Positions 40,808 through 49,600 of a stretch of DNA of 60,957 nt are shown in pieces. The notes below the pieces were generated by a model. That model did not search any database. It worked only from the letters and a program-made list of their open reading frames with translations, and had not been told where the DNA came from. The stretch covers positions 1-60,957 of the forward strand of contig DJYD01000060.1 in NCBI GenBank assembly GCA_002449955.1, read 5' to 3'. The translations under genes and the position numbers were made by a program. Each line of letters begins with the position of its first letter. Position 1 is the stretch's first letter. This DNA comes from Lachnospiraceae bacterium UBA6987. Its GTDB lineage: Bacteria > Bacillota > Clostridia > Lachnospirales > Lachnospiraceae.

Positions 40808-41758
40808 GAGTCCTTCGGCATCCCCTTTATCAATCAGATAATCGATCAGCTCCCGGTGCATCGCCGGGAGTTCTTTTTTGGGATAAGAAAGATAAATGCT
40901 GCGAAAAGCAAGAGGATCATCCAGCTGATAGAAAACAATATTGTCATTGGGCGTGACATACTCAGGGATGGTATCCCGCAGAAGCGTAACCCCCTGTCCC
41001 TCACAGACCAGATAATAGGCGGTCATCATCTGGGAAAGTACAAGCTTGACTTTCGGAGAAAAGCCCGCCCGGCCGCAGATTTTCATGGTTCTCGCATGAA
41101 TATCATTCTGTTCATTCAATAGCAGAAACGGCATGTTCAGAAAACGGATGAGGGGAACGGGGCTTTTACGGCCGCCGGGTTCGTTTCGTTTCAGGAAGGC
41201 ATCAAAATCATAGGCATAGTCAGCCAGTTCCTGGTTGATCTGATAGCGTGAGGGGACGGCCAGAATGATCTCTTCGCGCATCCAGGGGATCACCTCGATC
41301 TCCGGATGATCAGGTTTATCTACGGCAAGCGCCACATCAAGATCTCCGTTTAAGAGCTTCTCCTCCTGGGTTCCCGGACCGGTTTCGGAAAACGTCAGTG
41401 TGAGATTGGGGTGTTCTGTCTGAAAACGCTGCAGCAGTTGAGGCAGAAGATAGGTGCAGAAGAACATGGAACTGCCTATGCTTAAGGTCTGTGCCTTTGT
41501 GCGGTGGATCTGGGCAAAACGGCGCTGCGTATCCTCTTCGATCAGCAGGATCTTTTCGGCCTGAGCCACATAGAATTCTCCGGCCTCTGTCAGGGTCAAC
41601 GGTGAAGTGGAGCGGTCGAACAATTCGAGCCCCAGTTCCTTTTCCAGTTCCTTGACCTTCGTGCTGAGCCAGGGCTGCGAGGTATGCAGCAGCAAAGCCG
41701 CCTTGGAGAAGCTTCTTTCTTTGGCAACTGCCATGATATAATCTTTATAGCGGAACAT
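40802..41758 (-). CDS. LysR-family transcriptional regulator
   Basis: A 318-residue protein with an N-terminal winged HTH (about 1-60, SFSKAALLLHTSQPWLSTKVKELEKELGLELFDR in two helices) and a periplasmic-binding-like effector domain (about 90-305). It is divergent from the FAH hydrolase gene, whose promoter lies in the shared 160-base gap, and close to the pxp operon. It may control either side. A TTATA-N10-TATAA repeat at 41771-41790 in the gap fits the T-N11-A form of LysR sites. The effector is unknown. Confidence 0.92.
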   Translation of the reverse strand: MFRYKDYIMAVAKERSFSKAALLLHTSQPWLSTKVKELEKELGLELFDRSTSPLTLTEAGEFYVAQAEKILLIEEDTQRRFAQIHRTKAQTLSIGSSMFFCTYLLPQLLQRFQTEHPNLTLTFSETGPGTQEEKLLNGDLDVALAVDKPDHPEIEVIPWMREEIILAVPSRYQINQELADYAYDFDAFLKRNEPGGRKSPVPLIRFLNMPFLLLNEQNDIHARTMKICGRAGFSPKVKLVLSQMMTAYYLVCEGQGVTLLRDTIPEYVTPNDNIVFYQLDDPLAFRSIYLSYPKKELPAMHRELIDYLIDKGDAEGLS

Positions 41759-41770
41759 TTCGTCTCCTTG

Positions 41771-41838
41771 TTATAAGAAAAAACGTATAACATGCGTGCT
41801 TTTTCGTATTTTACAAGATATAAGGCTGACGATATAAT
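41771..41838 (+). promoter_or_regulatory. Promoter of the FAH-SDR set with possible LysR site
   Basis: TTTACA (41810-41815) and TATAAT (41833-41838) are 17 bases apart. Upstream, TTATA (41771-41775) and TATAA (41786-41790) form an inverted repeat in the position of a LysR activator site. Confidence 0.65.
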
Positions 41839-41920
41839 GATAGCGTAAAAACAAAAGATACGCAAGACCTTGCGGGATACTTTCCGAAGGGCAGCGATCA
41901 TATCAAAAAGGAGAATCAAG

Positions 41921-42847
41921 ATGAGACTCGCAACCATTAAGCTTTGCGGCAAAGAAGTTGCCGGCATCGTAACCGAGAAGGGCATCCTTCCCATCCATGC
42001 ACTGAATGCAGCTAAGGGTACGGCCTGGAAGGAAAATCTGTATGATCTGATCGTAGAAGATCAGCTGAAAGGTCTGACGAATTGGTATAACAACGGCGGC
42101 AAGGAAGAGTTAGCTGAGCTTTCCGGAACCGTTCCTTATGAAAAAGTTGAATATGCTCCCCTGTACCGCAATCCCAGAAGGATCTTCGGTATCGGCCTGA
42201 ACTATGTGGATCACGCCGGCGATATCGGCGATGCAGCACCTCAGGGTTTCCCCGGAAGCTTCTTCAAGATGGCCGATACGCTGATCGGTCCCGGCGATGA
42301 GATTCATATGCCTGCCTTGAAGGAAGCGCTGAAGACCACGGCGGAAGCTGAACTCGGTGTCATCATGGGCAAGGACTGCCGTGACGTTTCCGAAGAAAAC
42401 TGGCTTGATGCGGTTGCCGGCTACACCACCATTCTGGACATGACCGAAGAGTCCATCCTGAAGGGCAATGAATTCCTGAAGGGCAACCCTCGTTATCTCT
42501 GCATCGTGAAGAACTTCCCCACCTTCTTCTCCTTCGGCCCGCAGCTCGTGACCCCCGATGAGGTCCCGGACGTGCTGAAGCTGGAAGTCCAGAGCGTGCA
42601 CAACGGCGAAGTATACGCCAAGAACGTGGTTGCGAACATGACCCATCGTCCCGCTCGTCTGGTGTCCCTGCACTCCAGCATCCAGGGCTGGCTTGCCGGC
42701 GATATCCTGTCCACCGGTACCCCCCGCGCCTTCGGTCTGCAGGACGGCGATATTGCCGAATGCCGCATCTACGGCCCGGACGGCTTCTCCATGGAACCGT
42801 TAGTGAACCCGGTTGTCGACCTGAAGAAACACCCGGAAAAGGCTTGA
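41921..42847 (+). CDS. Fumarylacetoacetate hydrolase family protein
   Basis: A 308-residue FAH-fold enzyme with GIGLNYVDHAGDIG (near 90), the metal-binding E-x-E in AEAELGVIMGKDC (near 137) and the C-terminal DILSTGTPRAFG (near 263). Family members cleave or decarboxylate beta-diketo acids. GGAG precedes ATG at 41921. It is followed by an SDR and a PaaI thioesterase in the same direction, which suggests a small catabolic set under the divergent LysR regulator. The substrate cannot be named. Confidence 0.88.
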   Translation: MRLATIKLCGKEVAGIVTEKGILPIHALNAAKGTAWKENLYDLIVEDQLKGLTNWYNNGGKEELAELSGTVPYEKVEYAPLYRNPRRIFGIGLNYVDHAGDIGDAAPQGFPGSFFKMADTLIGPGDEIHMPALKEALKTTAEAELGVIMGKDCRDVSEENWLDAVAGYTTILDMTEESILKGNEFLKGNPRYLCIVKNFPTFFSFGPQLVTPDEVPDVLKLEVQSVHNGEVYAKNVVANMTHRPARLVSLHSSIQGWLAGDILSTGTPRAFGLQDGDIAECRIYGPDGFSMEPLVNPVVDLKKHPEKA

Positions 42848-42967
42848 GAATGAAAACGGCGCATCCGGAACGAATCCTTTCTCAGCGTAGATGAAATACG
42901 CTTCGAAAGCAATGTCCGGCCTGCGCGTTACCAAAAAAGATAATAAAAGATAATAAGAGGAGAAAAT

Positions 42968-43762
42968 ATGGATCTCGGATTAAAAGACAAAGTTATTGTT
43001 TGCTTATCATCAGCTGCCGGTATCGGCCGCGGCATCGCCACTGAACTGGCCCGCGAAGGCGCAAAGGTCGTCATCACCACGGCGGAACCCTTCAAGAAGG
43101 ATCTGGACGCTGCCGTCGAATACATTGAAAAAGAAACCGGCAACCGCCCTTACACCTACATTTCCGATATCAAGGATCCCGACAGCATCGTGAAGCTGAT
43201 CAATGACGCTGCGAAGGACCTGGGCGGCATCTACGGCCTGGTCAACCTTTGCCCCGGCCCCAAGGCCGGCGGATTCGACGCCGTGAACGAAGCTGACTGG
43301 GCTGACGGCTATGAGAAGTGCCTGCACAGCTACATCGTAGCGATCCGCGCTGCTCTGCCTTACATGAAGGAAGGCGGCAAAGGCCGTATCCTGAACAGCA
43401 CCTCCTCCTCCATCAAGCAGGCGTTGGACAACCTCATCATCTCCAACACCTTCCGTATGGGTGTTGTCGGCCTTTCCAAGTCCCTGGCCCGCGAATTCGG
43501 CAAGGATGACATCCTGGTCAACACCATCGGCCCCGGCCGCATCTACACCGACCGCATCAAGTATCTGAACACCATGCGTGCGGAAAAGGAAGGCATCACC
43601 GAGGAAGAATACACGAAGCGCGACAGCGCGGACTTCCCGCAGCGCCGCTATCAGACCGTCGATGAGATCGGCCGTCTGGCTGCGTTCCTGATGAGCGAAG
43701 CGAACGGTTCCCTGACCGGCCAGTCCTTCCTGTGTGACGGCGCCATGACCACTGCCTATTAA
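42968..43762 (+). CDS. Short-chain dehydrogenase-like protein with altered active site
   Basis: A 264-residue Rossmann-fold protein of the SDR family. The cofactor loop reads SSAAGIGRGIA rather than the usual TGxxxGIG. The catalytic YxxxK is replaced: the segment near 157-163 reads IISNTFR. Ser-rich NSTSSS (143-148) stands where the catalytic Ser is expected. A recognised BKR-like SDR subgroup has this same loss of motif. It may have another chemistry or no reductase activity. It lies 120 bases after the FAH gene with GAGGAG before the ATG, and probably belongs to the same unit. Confidence 0.85.
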   Translation: MDLGLKDKVIVCLSSAAGIGRGIATELAREGAKVVITTAEPFKKDLDAAVEYIEKETGNRPYTYISDIKDPDSIVKLINDAAKDLGGIYGLVNLCPGPKAGGFDAVNEADWADGYEKCLHSYIVAIRAALPYMKEGGKGRILNSTSSSIKQALDNLIISNTFRMGVVGLSKSLAREFGKDDILVNTIGPGRIYTDRIKYLNTMRAEKEGITEEEYTKRDSADFPQRRYQTVDEIGRLAAFLMSEANGSLTGQSFLCDGAMTTAY

Positions 43763-43796
43763 TGCGGCGGAAAAACAGAATAAAATGAAAGACGAA

Positions 43797-43819
43797 GGCC
43801 CCGGCATTAAGCCGGGGCC
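43797..43819 (+). other. GC-rich hairpin between SDR and thioesterase genes
   Basis: GGCCCCGGC (43797-43805) pairs with GCCGGGGCC (43811-43819) over ATTAA. Only TTT follows, so it is a weak terminator or an mRNA stabiliser. The thioesterase start is 19 bases on. Confidence 0.6.
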
Positions 43820-43837
43820 GGTTTAGAAGGAGCACTT

Positions 43838-44242
43838 ATGACAGCAGAAGAGCGCAGACAGATACTGGACCGGATCAATCACTGTCCCTATAATTCCGCG
43901 AACGGCATTGCAGTTACCGACGTTGAACCGGGGCTGGCCATTGTCGAGGCAGAGATTAGACCGGAGCACAAGAACATCTGGGGAATCCCGCATGGCGGCC
44001 TGATTTTTTCCCTGGCGGACATTGCCTGCGGTGTGGCCTGCCGGTCTTTGCGGCAGGATGCATATACGGTAACGGCCGGAAGCAGTCTGATCTTTCTGTA
44101 TGCAAGTCAGGAGATAAGGAGACTGCGTGCGGAAGGACGTGTGATCCGGTCCGGCCATACGCTTTCCGTTGCACAGGCTGAGGTCTACGACGATAAGGGA
44201 AACCATGTTGCAACAGGACAGTTCACGATGCATCTGTCATAA
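43838..44242 (+). CDS. PaaI-family thioesterase
   Basis: A 134-residue hotdog-fold protein with the PaaI motif GIPHGGLIFSLADIACGVA (near 48-66), including the HGG turn and catalytic-region Asp. It probably hydrolyses an acyl-CoA formed in the FAH/SDR route or acts in general CoA release. The start follows AGAAGGAG with good spacing. A bidirectional terminator at 44253-44290 closes the unit. Confidence 0.88.
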   Translation: MTAEERRQILDRINHCPYNSANGIAVTDVEPGLAIVEAEIRPEHKNIWGIPHGGLIFSLADIACGVACRSLRQDAYTVTAGSSLIFLYASQEIRRLRAEGRVIRSGHTLSVAQAEVYDDKGNHVATGQFTMHLS

Positions 44243-44252
44243 AGCGCAAAAG

Positions 44253-44290
44253 ATAAGAGCGGCCGCTGTACTCACAGAGACCGCTCTTTT
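44253..44290. terminator. Bidirectional terminator between thioesterase and yegP
   Basis: AAGAGCGG (44255-44262) pairs with CCGCTCTT (44281-44288), with A- and T-rich flanks. It serves both convergent genes. Confidence 0.7.
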
Positions 44291-44315
44291 AGATACCGTT
44301 ATAAGATGAGAGGAA

Positions 44316-44684
44316 TCATTCCTTCACAACGGCGGCATCCGGCGCATTGCGGCGAATCGAATCGATGCCGTTCAGGCAGGAGGCTTTGGCTTTATAGCCT
44401 TCACCGGAGAGGATGATCTCACCGTTGCGGGCTTTCAGACGGAAACGGAATTCGCCGCCCTTATCCTTATACACTTCAAACTTGGGGTTGGTGACCTGCG
44501 CGAAATCGGCTACGGTCTGATCTTCCAGTTTGGCTTCAACGGCATTCTTTCTCACGCTCTCAATACCGTTCAGGCAGGTATCTTCGCTGGAATAGACCTG
44601 GCTGGTAGCGATGATCTCGCCGTTGCCTGCTTTAAGATTAAAACGAAGACCGCCTTTTGCTTCTTTGATAACAAATTTACCCAT
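44316..44684 (-). CDS. YegP-family protein with two DUF1508 repeats
   Basis: A 122-residue protein made of two DUF1508 units (about 1-58 and 67-120), each with a pattern of the type RF.LKA.NGEII..S..Y.....CLNGI.S.R.NA. The tandem form equals E. coli YegP, whose function is not established. GGAGCG precedes the ATG, and a promoter stands at 44715-44743. It is an isolated gene. Confidence 0.92.
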   Translation of the reverse strand: MGKFVIKEAKGGLRFNLKAGNGEIIATSQVYSSEDTCLNGIESVRKNAVEAKLEDQTVADFAQVTNPKFEVYKDKGGEFRFRLKARNGEIILSGEGYKAKASCLNGIDSIRRNAPDAAVVKE

Positions 44685-44714
44685 GGTTGAACGCTCCTTT
44701 CATGTGGTAATTTC

Positions 44715-44743
44715 ATCATAGTATAAATGAACACAAATGACAA
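44715..44743 (-). promoter_or_regulatory. Promoter of the yegP-like gene
   Basis: On the minus strand TTGTCA (plus 44738-44743) and TATGAT (plus 44715-44720) are 17 bases apart. Confidence 0.65.
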
Positions 44744-44831
44744 GCGTTTTTTTATGATTTTTCGGGCATAATAATGAAAGACAAGCGCCTTTTGCCTGCC
44801 TGCATATCCCGGATATCGCGTGAAAGAAGTC

Positions 44832-44860
44832 TTTACATTTTATGATAATTTCGCTATAAT
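44832..44860 (+). promoter_or_regulatory. Promoter of the E2-like gene
   Basis: TTTACA at 44832-44837 and TATAAT at 44855-44860 with a 17-base spacer. AAGGAGG at 44874-44880 serves the ATG at 44890. Confidence 0.78.
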
Positions 44861-44889
44861 TTCATTGTTTTTTAAGGAGGTATTGTGCT

Positions 44890-45744
44890 ATGGCCTGGGG
44901 AGACAGAAAAGACGGAAGACTGATGAGGGAGTTAGACTCGCTCCACTATATAACCGGGATTATCTATCCGAACCGCTGCGATAACGAGGCTTTTTTACCC
45001 TTGAAGATCGACTACACGAAGACGGATGAATTTATTCGCAGGAAGAATGCTGCAAGACCGGACATCAAATATAATCATTTTCAGATCATTGCTACCGCTG
45101 TCCTGAAGACCCTGACACTGAAGCCGAAGATGAACCGCTTCATCGTTAACAGCAACTTTTATCAGCGGAACGAGGTCTCCACGTCATTTGTGGTGAAAAA
45201 AAGCTTTGAAGAAGATGGCGCGGAGGCGCTTGCTTTTGTGCATGCTGTGCCGGAAGACACCCTGGAAACCATCCGTCAGAAGATGAAGGAACAGATCGAT
45301 TCCTGCAAATCGGAAGCGATCGACGAATCCACGCAGGTCATGGATCTGCTGACCAAGATGCCGCGCTTTTTATCCAAATTCCTGGTGCACATCCTGATGT
45401 GGCTGGATAAGCACGGCTGGGTACCGAAGGATATCATCGCGACGGATCCCTATTATTCCAGCGCGGTGCTTTCCAATCTGGGCTCTATCCGCATGAAGAG
45501 CGGCTATCATCATCTGACGAACTGGGGCACCTGCTCCATGATCATGCTGATCGGTGAGCGGAAGAAAAGACCGTTCTTCGATCGGATGGGAGGCTATGAA
45601 ATGCGGGATTCCGTAGAGCTCGGCATCACCATCGATGAACGCCTTGCCGACGGATTCTACTACGCAAAGACCATGCATCTGCTGCAAAAGCTCATTGAAA
45701 ATCCGGAACTGCTGGAAGGCAGACTGGACGAAAAAGTGGAATAG
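44890..45744 (+). CDS. Orphan 2-oxo acid dehydrogenase E2-like acyltransferase
   Basis: A 284-residue protein resembling only the catalytic (CAT-like) domain of lipoamide acyltransferases. There is no lipoyl domain, no peripheral-subunit-binding domain and no E1 or E3 gene nearby. The E2 active-site motif DHRxxDG reads DERLADG near residue 253, so the catalytic His is replaced by Glu. SSAVLSNLGSIRMKSGYHHLTNWGT (split; near 196-220) matches the trimer-forming region. Such stand-alone versions recur in Lachnospiraceae, and their role is unknown. It has its own promoter and terminator. Confidence 0.82.
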   Translation: MAWGDRKDGRLMRELDSLHYITGIIYPNRCDNEAFLPLKIDYTKTDEFIRRKNAARPDIKYNHFQIIATAVLKTLTLKPKMNRFIVNSNFYQRNEVSTSFVVKKSFEEDGAEALAFVHAVPEDTLETIRQKMKEQIDSCKSEAIDESTQVMDLLTKMPRFLSKFLVHILMWLDKHGWVPKDIIATDPYYSSAVLSNLGSIRMKSGYHHLTNWGTCSMIMLIGERKKRPFFDRMGGYEMRDSVELGITIDERLADGFYYAKTMHLLQKLIENPELLEGRLDEKVE

Positions 45745-45780
45745 GATCTCTGCTGCCTGTGAAGCGCAGAACTGATAGGA

Positions 45781-45807
45781 AAAAGCCGCCGATCGGCGGC
45801 TTTTTTG
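45781..45807. terminator. Bidirectional terminator between E2-like and PHP genes
   Basis: AAAAAGCCGCCG (45781-45792) and CGGCGGCTTTTTT (45795-45807) form a perfect stem with A and T runs on both sides. Confidence 0.9.
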
Positions 45808-45813
45808 CTGCAG

Positions 45814-46593
45814 TCATTTCAGAATCGGGCGGAGAGTAACCCGGTCAAGGAGCGTCAGGCCCAGCTCGTTCACCATCCTGAGCGCCTTTTTCTCGCTTTC
45901 AGGGTCCGAAACATGCCGCGGCTCATGGGCGTCGCAGCCGAGGATCACGCTGCTTTCTTCCTCCGCGGCGATGCGCCAGAAGCGCTCGTCCGGATAATGG
46001 CGGCCGTCGCGCAGACCGAGCAGATTGATCTCAAGCGGCGTCTGCGTCTGCTTTGCCGCGCGGCACAGCCTGCGCATTTCCTCCTTATACACTTGATCGC
46101 TGCCGGTAAAGTGAAATAGATCCGGGTGGGCAAAATAGGTGAACAGTCCGGTCTCAAGTGCCTCCGCCGTCTGGGAGACGTAGCGCGCAAGTTCCTTCCG
46201 GTCGGAGCAGGGCCTGCCGCTGTAGATATCCCCGATCTCATTGCCGAGATAGTGTTGGCCGAGGATCATATATTCCACGCCGTTTTCCCGGAGCAGCTCC
46301 AGCAGACGGGGAAAATATTTGGGATAATACTCCGCCTCAACGCCGAGGCGGATCTCCATCCGGCCACGATATTTATCCGCTAACGCACGAACCGATGCAG
46401 CATATCCCGGAAGCTCCTCCGGTTTCATGCGCATGGGTCGGTTCCGCGGGTCGCTGTCGAAGAAATCATAGGGCGTGTGATCGGAAAACCCCAGAATCTG
46501 CAGGCCGGCCTGGAGGGCGGCCTCCGTATATTCCCGCTCGTCACCTTCTGCATGGCCGCAGCGATAAGTGTGTGTATGATAATTGGCAATCAT
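45814..46593 (-). CDS. PHP-domain phosphatase (histidinol-phosphatase type)
   Basis: A 259-residue PHP-fold metal hydrolase with ANYHTHTYRCGHAEG at the start, GFSDHTP (near 35), LGVEAEYYP (near 84), ILGQHYLG (near 110), AHPDLFHF (near 156) and GCDAHEPRHV (near 219). All metal-binding His, Glu and Asp positions of HisK-type histidinol-phosphatases are visible. No his genes are near. It lies 18 bases behind the giant STAND gene on the same strand with its own GGAGAG site, so it may be co-transcribed with it. Confidence 0.88.
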   Translation of the reverse strand: MIANYHTHTYRCGHAEGDEREYTEAALQAGLQILGFSDHTPYDFFDSDPRNRPMRMKPEELPGYAASVRALADKYRGRMEIRLGVEAEYYPKYFPRLLELLRENGVEYMILGQHYLGNEIGDIYSGRPCSDRKELARYVSQTAEALETGLFTYFAHPDLFHFTGSDQVYKEEMRRLCRAAKQTQTPLEINLLGLRDGRHYPDERFWRIAAEEESSVILGCDAHEPRHVSDPESEKKALRMVNELGLTLLDRVTLRPILK

Positions 46594-46611
46594 CAGTATC
46601 TCTCCAGAAAA

Positions 46612-49600
46612 TTAGTTTTTCAGCACCCGGTCCAGTTCGTTTTCAAAGGCTGAAACGCCGCTGTCCGGGATGTCTTTAGCGGAATTCAGTATTCCTTTTC
46701 CGTCGCTTTCCTCTGCAGCCACGTGCATAGCCGCTGCCATAAGACCGGCATTTTTTCCGCTATACCGTCGCGCTTCTTCCAGGAGGGCGGTGGCTTCCCT
46801 TCGGCTTGTGGTACCTTCTTGCATGAGGTACTCCATATATTCGCTTAGCACATCCGCCTCGATTCGTTTAATGGCTGTATCACAAAGATCCAGATAGCCG
46901 CGAATCATTCGGAGCATCCGTCTTTCCACCTTATCCAGTCTTTCGCTGTCGCTTTCTAAGGTCTCTTCCCCTGTCTTTGCGGTTTCTGTCCGCAGCTTTT
47001 TGTGGATTAAGGTAAGCACGAAGAGGAGATGACGCAGGACATTGGAATAAATATGAAGTCCTTTGTAGGTCTGGTCATAAACAGAAGAGAGGTAAAAATC
47101 CCCCAGGTCCTCTATGTAGTCTGCAAAGGCCTCAAGGAGATCTGTTCTTTCTGTATGCTCATAATACGGAAGCAGGAAATGATCTCCGATCTGTGTGATA
47201 TAATCAAGCATTCCGTTCATGGAGCGCCCCTGAGCGTACTCTTCGGGTATGTTCGACGCTTTCTTTTTCAGAAGGTCCGTAAGAATATCCGGCGCAGGCC
47301 AGACGTCAGGCTCTGCCGCCTCTCCTAAGGCATAGAGATAAGTATACCAAATCGAATAAGCATATCGAATTACGCCTTTATCAAGCAGATAGTCCGCAGC
47401 TTCCGGCAGAATCTGCATGAACTCCGGCAGTTTTTGTTTGCTTCCGGACCGGCTTTCGGATGCTTCCTGCAAAAAGGTCCGACTGCAGACTAACGCTGCC
47501 TGGCTGAGCGCCTTTCCGATCTCGTCCCGGCGTGTTTCAAAAAATGCACAACGCGAATCCTTTTCCCTGTCTCCGGATTTGTCCCCGTTCTTCCATACAT
47601 TAAGCAGTGCGCGGATGTATGCTGCCGCAGTCTCTGCCATTTGGAAGGCGATTTGCATTTCCCGGCTGCCTTCCCACTTTTTGAGGGGGGCGCTCAAGTA
47701 TTGATAGATACGGCACAGCCTCTCCAGTGAGTTCAGGTCCGCAGTCAGGTGGTTTTCATCCGACGGAAGGAAGCCGGATTCCTGCATCTGGCGGATCCGG
47801 TCTTTTGCCTGAAGCAGGCACCATGCCAGGTATTCTCCCTGGAAAAGATGGCCCTCGTCTTTTGAGGCGGGAAAATAGCCATTAGCTTTCTTTTCAAGGG
47901 TGTCAGCCCAGACCGGCTTTGTCGCAAATAATTCCCGAAGGCTGGCGCAAAGGGATTCTCTTTCTTCCCGGTCAGGGAAGTATTCTGTCTGGCAGCCTTC
48001 TAAGAACAGAAAGGCGAATAAGCGAAGTCTGGCCTGTGCGCATTCTTCGGCAAAGTCATTTCCCCGGCACAGGGAAAACAGCTGAAGCAGAAGATCACGC
48101 AGGGAAACGCCGTTCCCTCCTGCTTCGTCCTGGAACAGTTCTCCGAGAGCATATTTGGCGTAGAGTTTTTTCTCTGTGCGGGTCTTGCCGCCGTTCATTT
48201 TTTCAAGCTTTACCGCGGCAAGGCTTTGCAGGGGAGGGTGGTCCGCCGCGGGCTCCAGCAAATAGGAGAGTACCCCTAAATCCGTACAGCCTTCGCTGTC
48301 AATTGCAGGAATACCTGCGCCGGGATACAGAAGGAAGCAGGTCTGCAGCGCCCTTTGCAGCTGCGAGATCAAAGTGACCGCCGCGGCTCTTTCAGCCGGA
48401 TCCTTCCCTATATCCTCTGCAGTCAGCAGCTTTTGCGGATCCGCGTTCAAGGCCGGACTATAGCAGCGGTGAAGAGTGGCCAGGATCTGGTTCAGAATGG
48501 TTCTCAGGGTATACCAGGTTTCACGCTTCTTCAGCTCGCTGCCGTTAATGTGGGCTGCCAGGAAGCCCTGCACAGCCGCGGCAAGCGGCAGGAGCTGCTC
48601 TGTTTCAGCTGCGCTTCCTGAGGCATTTCGGTAAGCAAGCTCTGCGGCAAGCAGCAATACCTTCTTCAGACTGTTTTCCTCAGTTTGTGCAAGCGCGGCC
48701 TGTACTTTTTCTGCTGCTGCGGCATCACCTGCGGCTGCCATCACCCGGGCAAGAGCAAGCTGTTTTTCGGCATCCGGATTTGTAATCTTTGTAAGACAGT
48801 CTTGTGCCGTCACTGTCCAGAACATGCGCTCTGTTTCAGGAAGCTCTTCAGGTAATTCCAAATATACAAGACTGTGCGTAAAGACCTGATCGGCCGCTTC
48901 AGGATCGCTGGTTAACCAGGCTTTATCTGCGTCCTTCGCCCGCTTCAGCAGTTCGTTTGCACCCTCTTTACCGGTATAGATATAGTACCGTGCGGTTTCA
49001 AAAAGCGCCTCGGAAATCATGGAGAAGGCCGGTGTGCCGGTGAATCTTTTTTCAAGCTGTTCAAGTGTTTCCAGCCACTGCTTCAGCTGACGTGTATTCA
49101 GCTCCTTGCCGTCATTTGCGGCATCGGTTCTGATTAACAGAGGCTTGACCAAAGCAAAGCAGGCAGCCGCAAAGACTCCGGCGTCGTCATAGGCCGCAGT
49201 GTCCAGGCTTTTTCCGTTAAAGGCCCAGTATCCTTCGTAAAGTGTCTGAATGCTTCTATAGTTTTTCAGGGCGTTTTGGGATACCTTTCCTTCGCTTTCG
49301 TCTTCCGACTTCTGTGCCAGCTGATAGCGGATCCAAGCAAGATTCGACAAGCTTTCCTCACAGGGGTAGAGCATATACTGCCTTTCACTATGCCCTTCCT
49401 GACGGATCATATATTTCTTTTCAGCCGTCTGTACAACTGCTTTTACCATCCATTCATTGGCCTGAGCCAGCAGGTAATGATACCAGAAAGCGTATGCGAA
49501 AGTCCCGGGATCTGCCGCTTTTGCTGCATCTTCAAGAACGGCCATGCCTTTCTGAATGCCGTTGATGCCGGCCCCATATCGACCATACACCACCAGTTCC

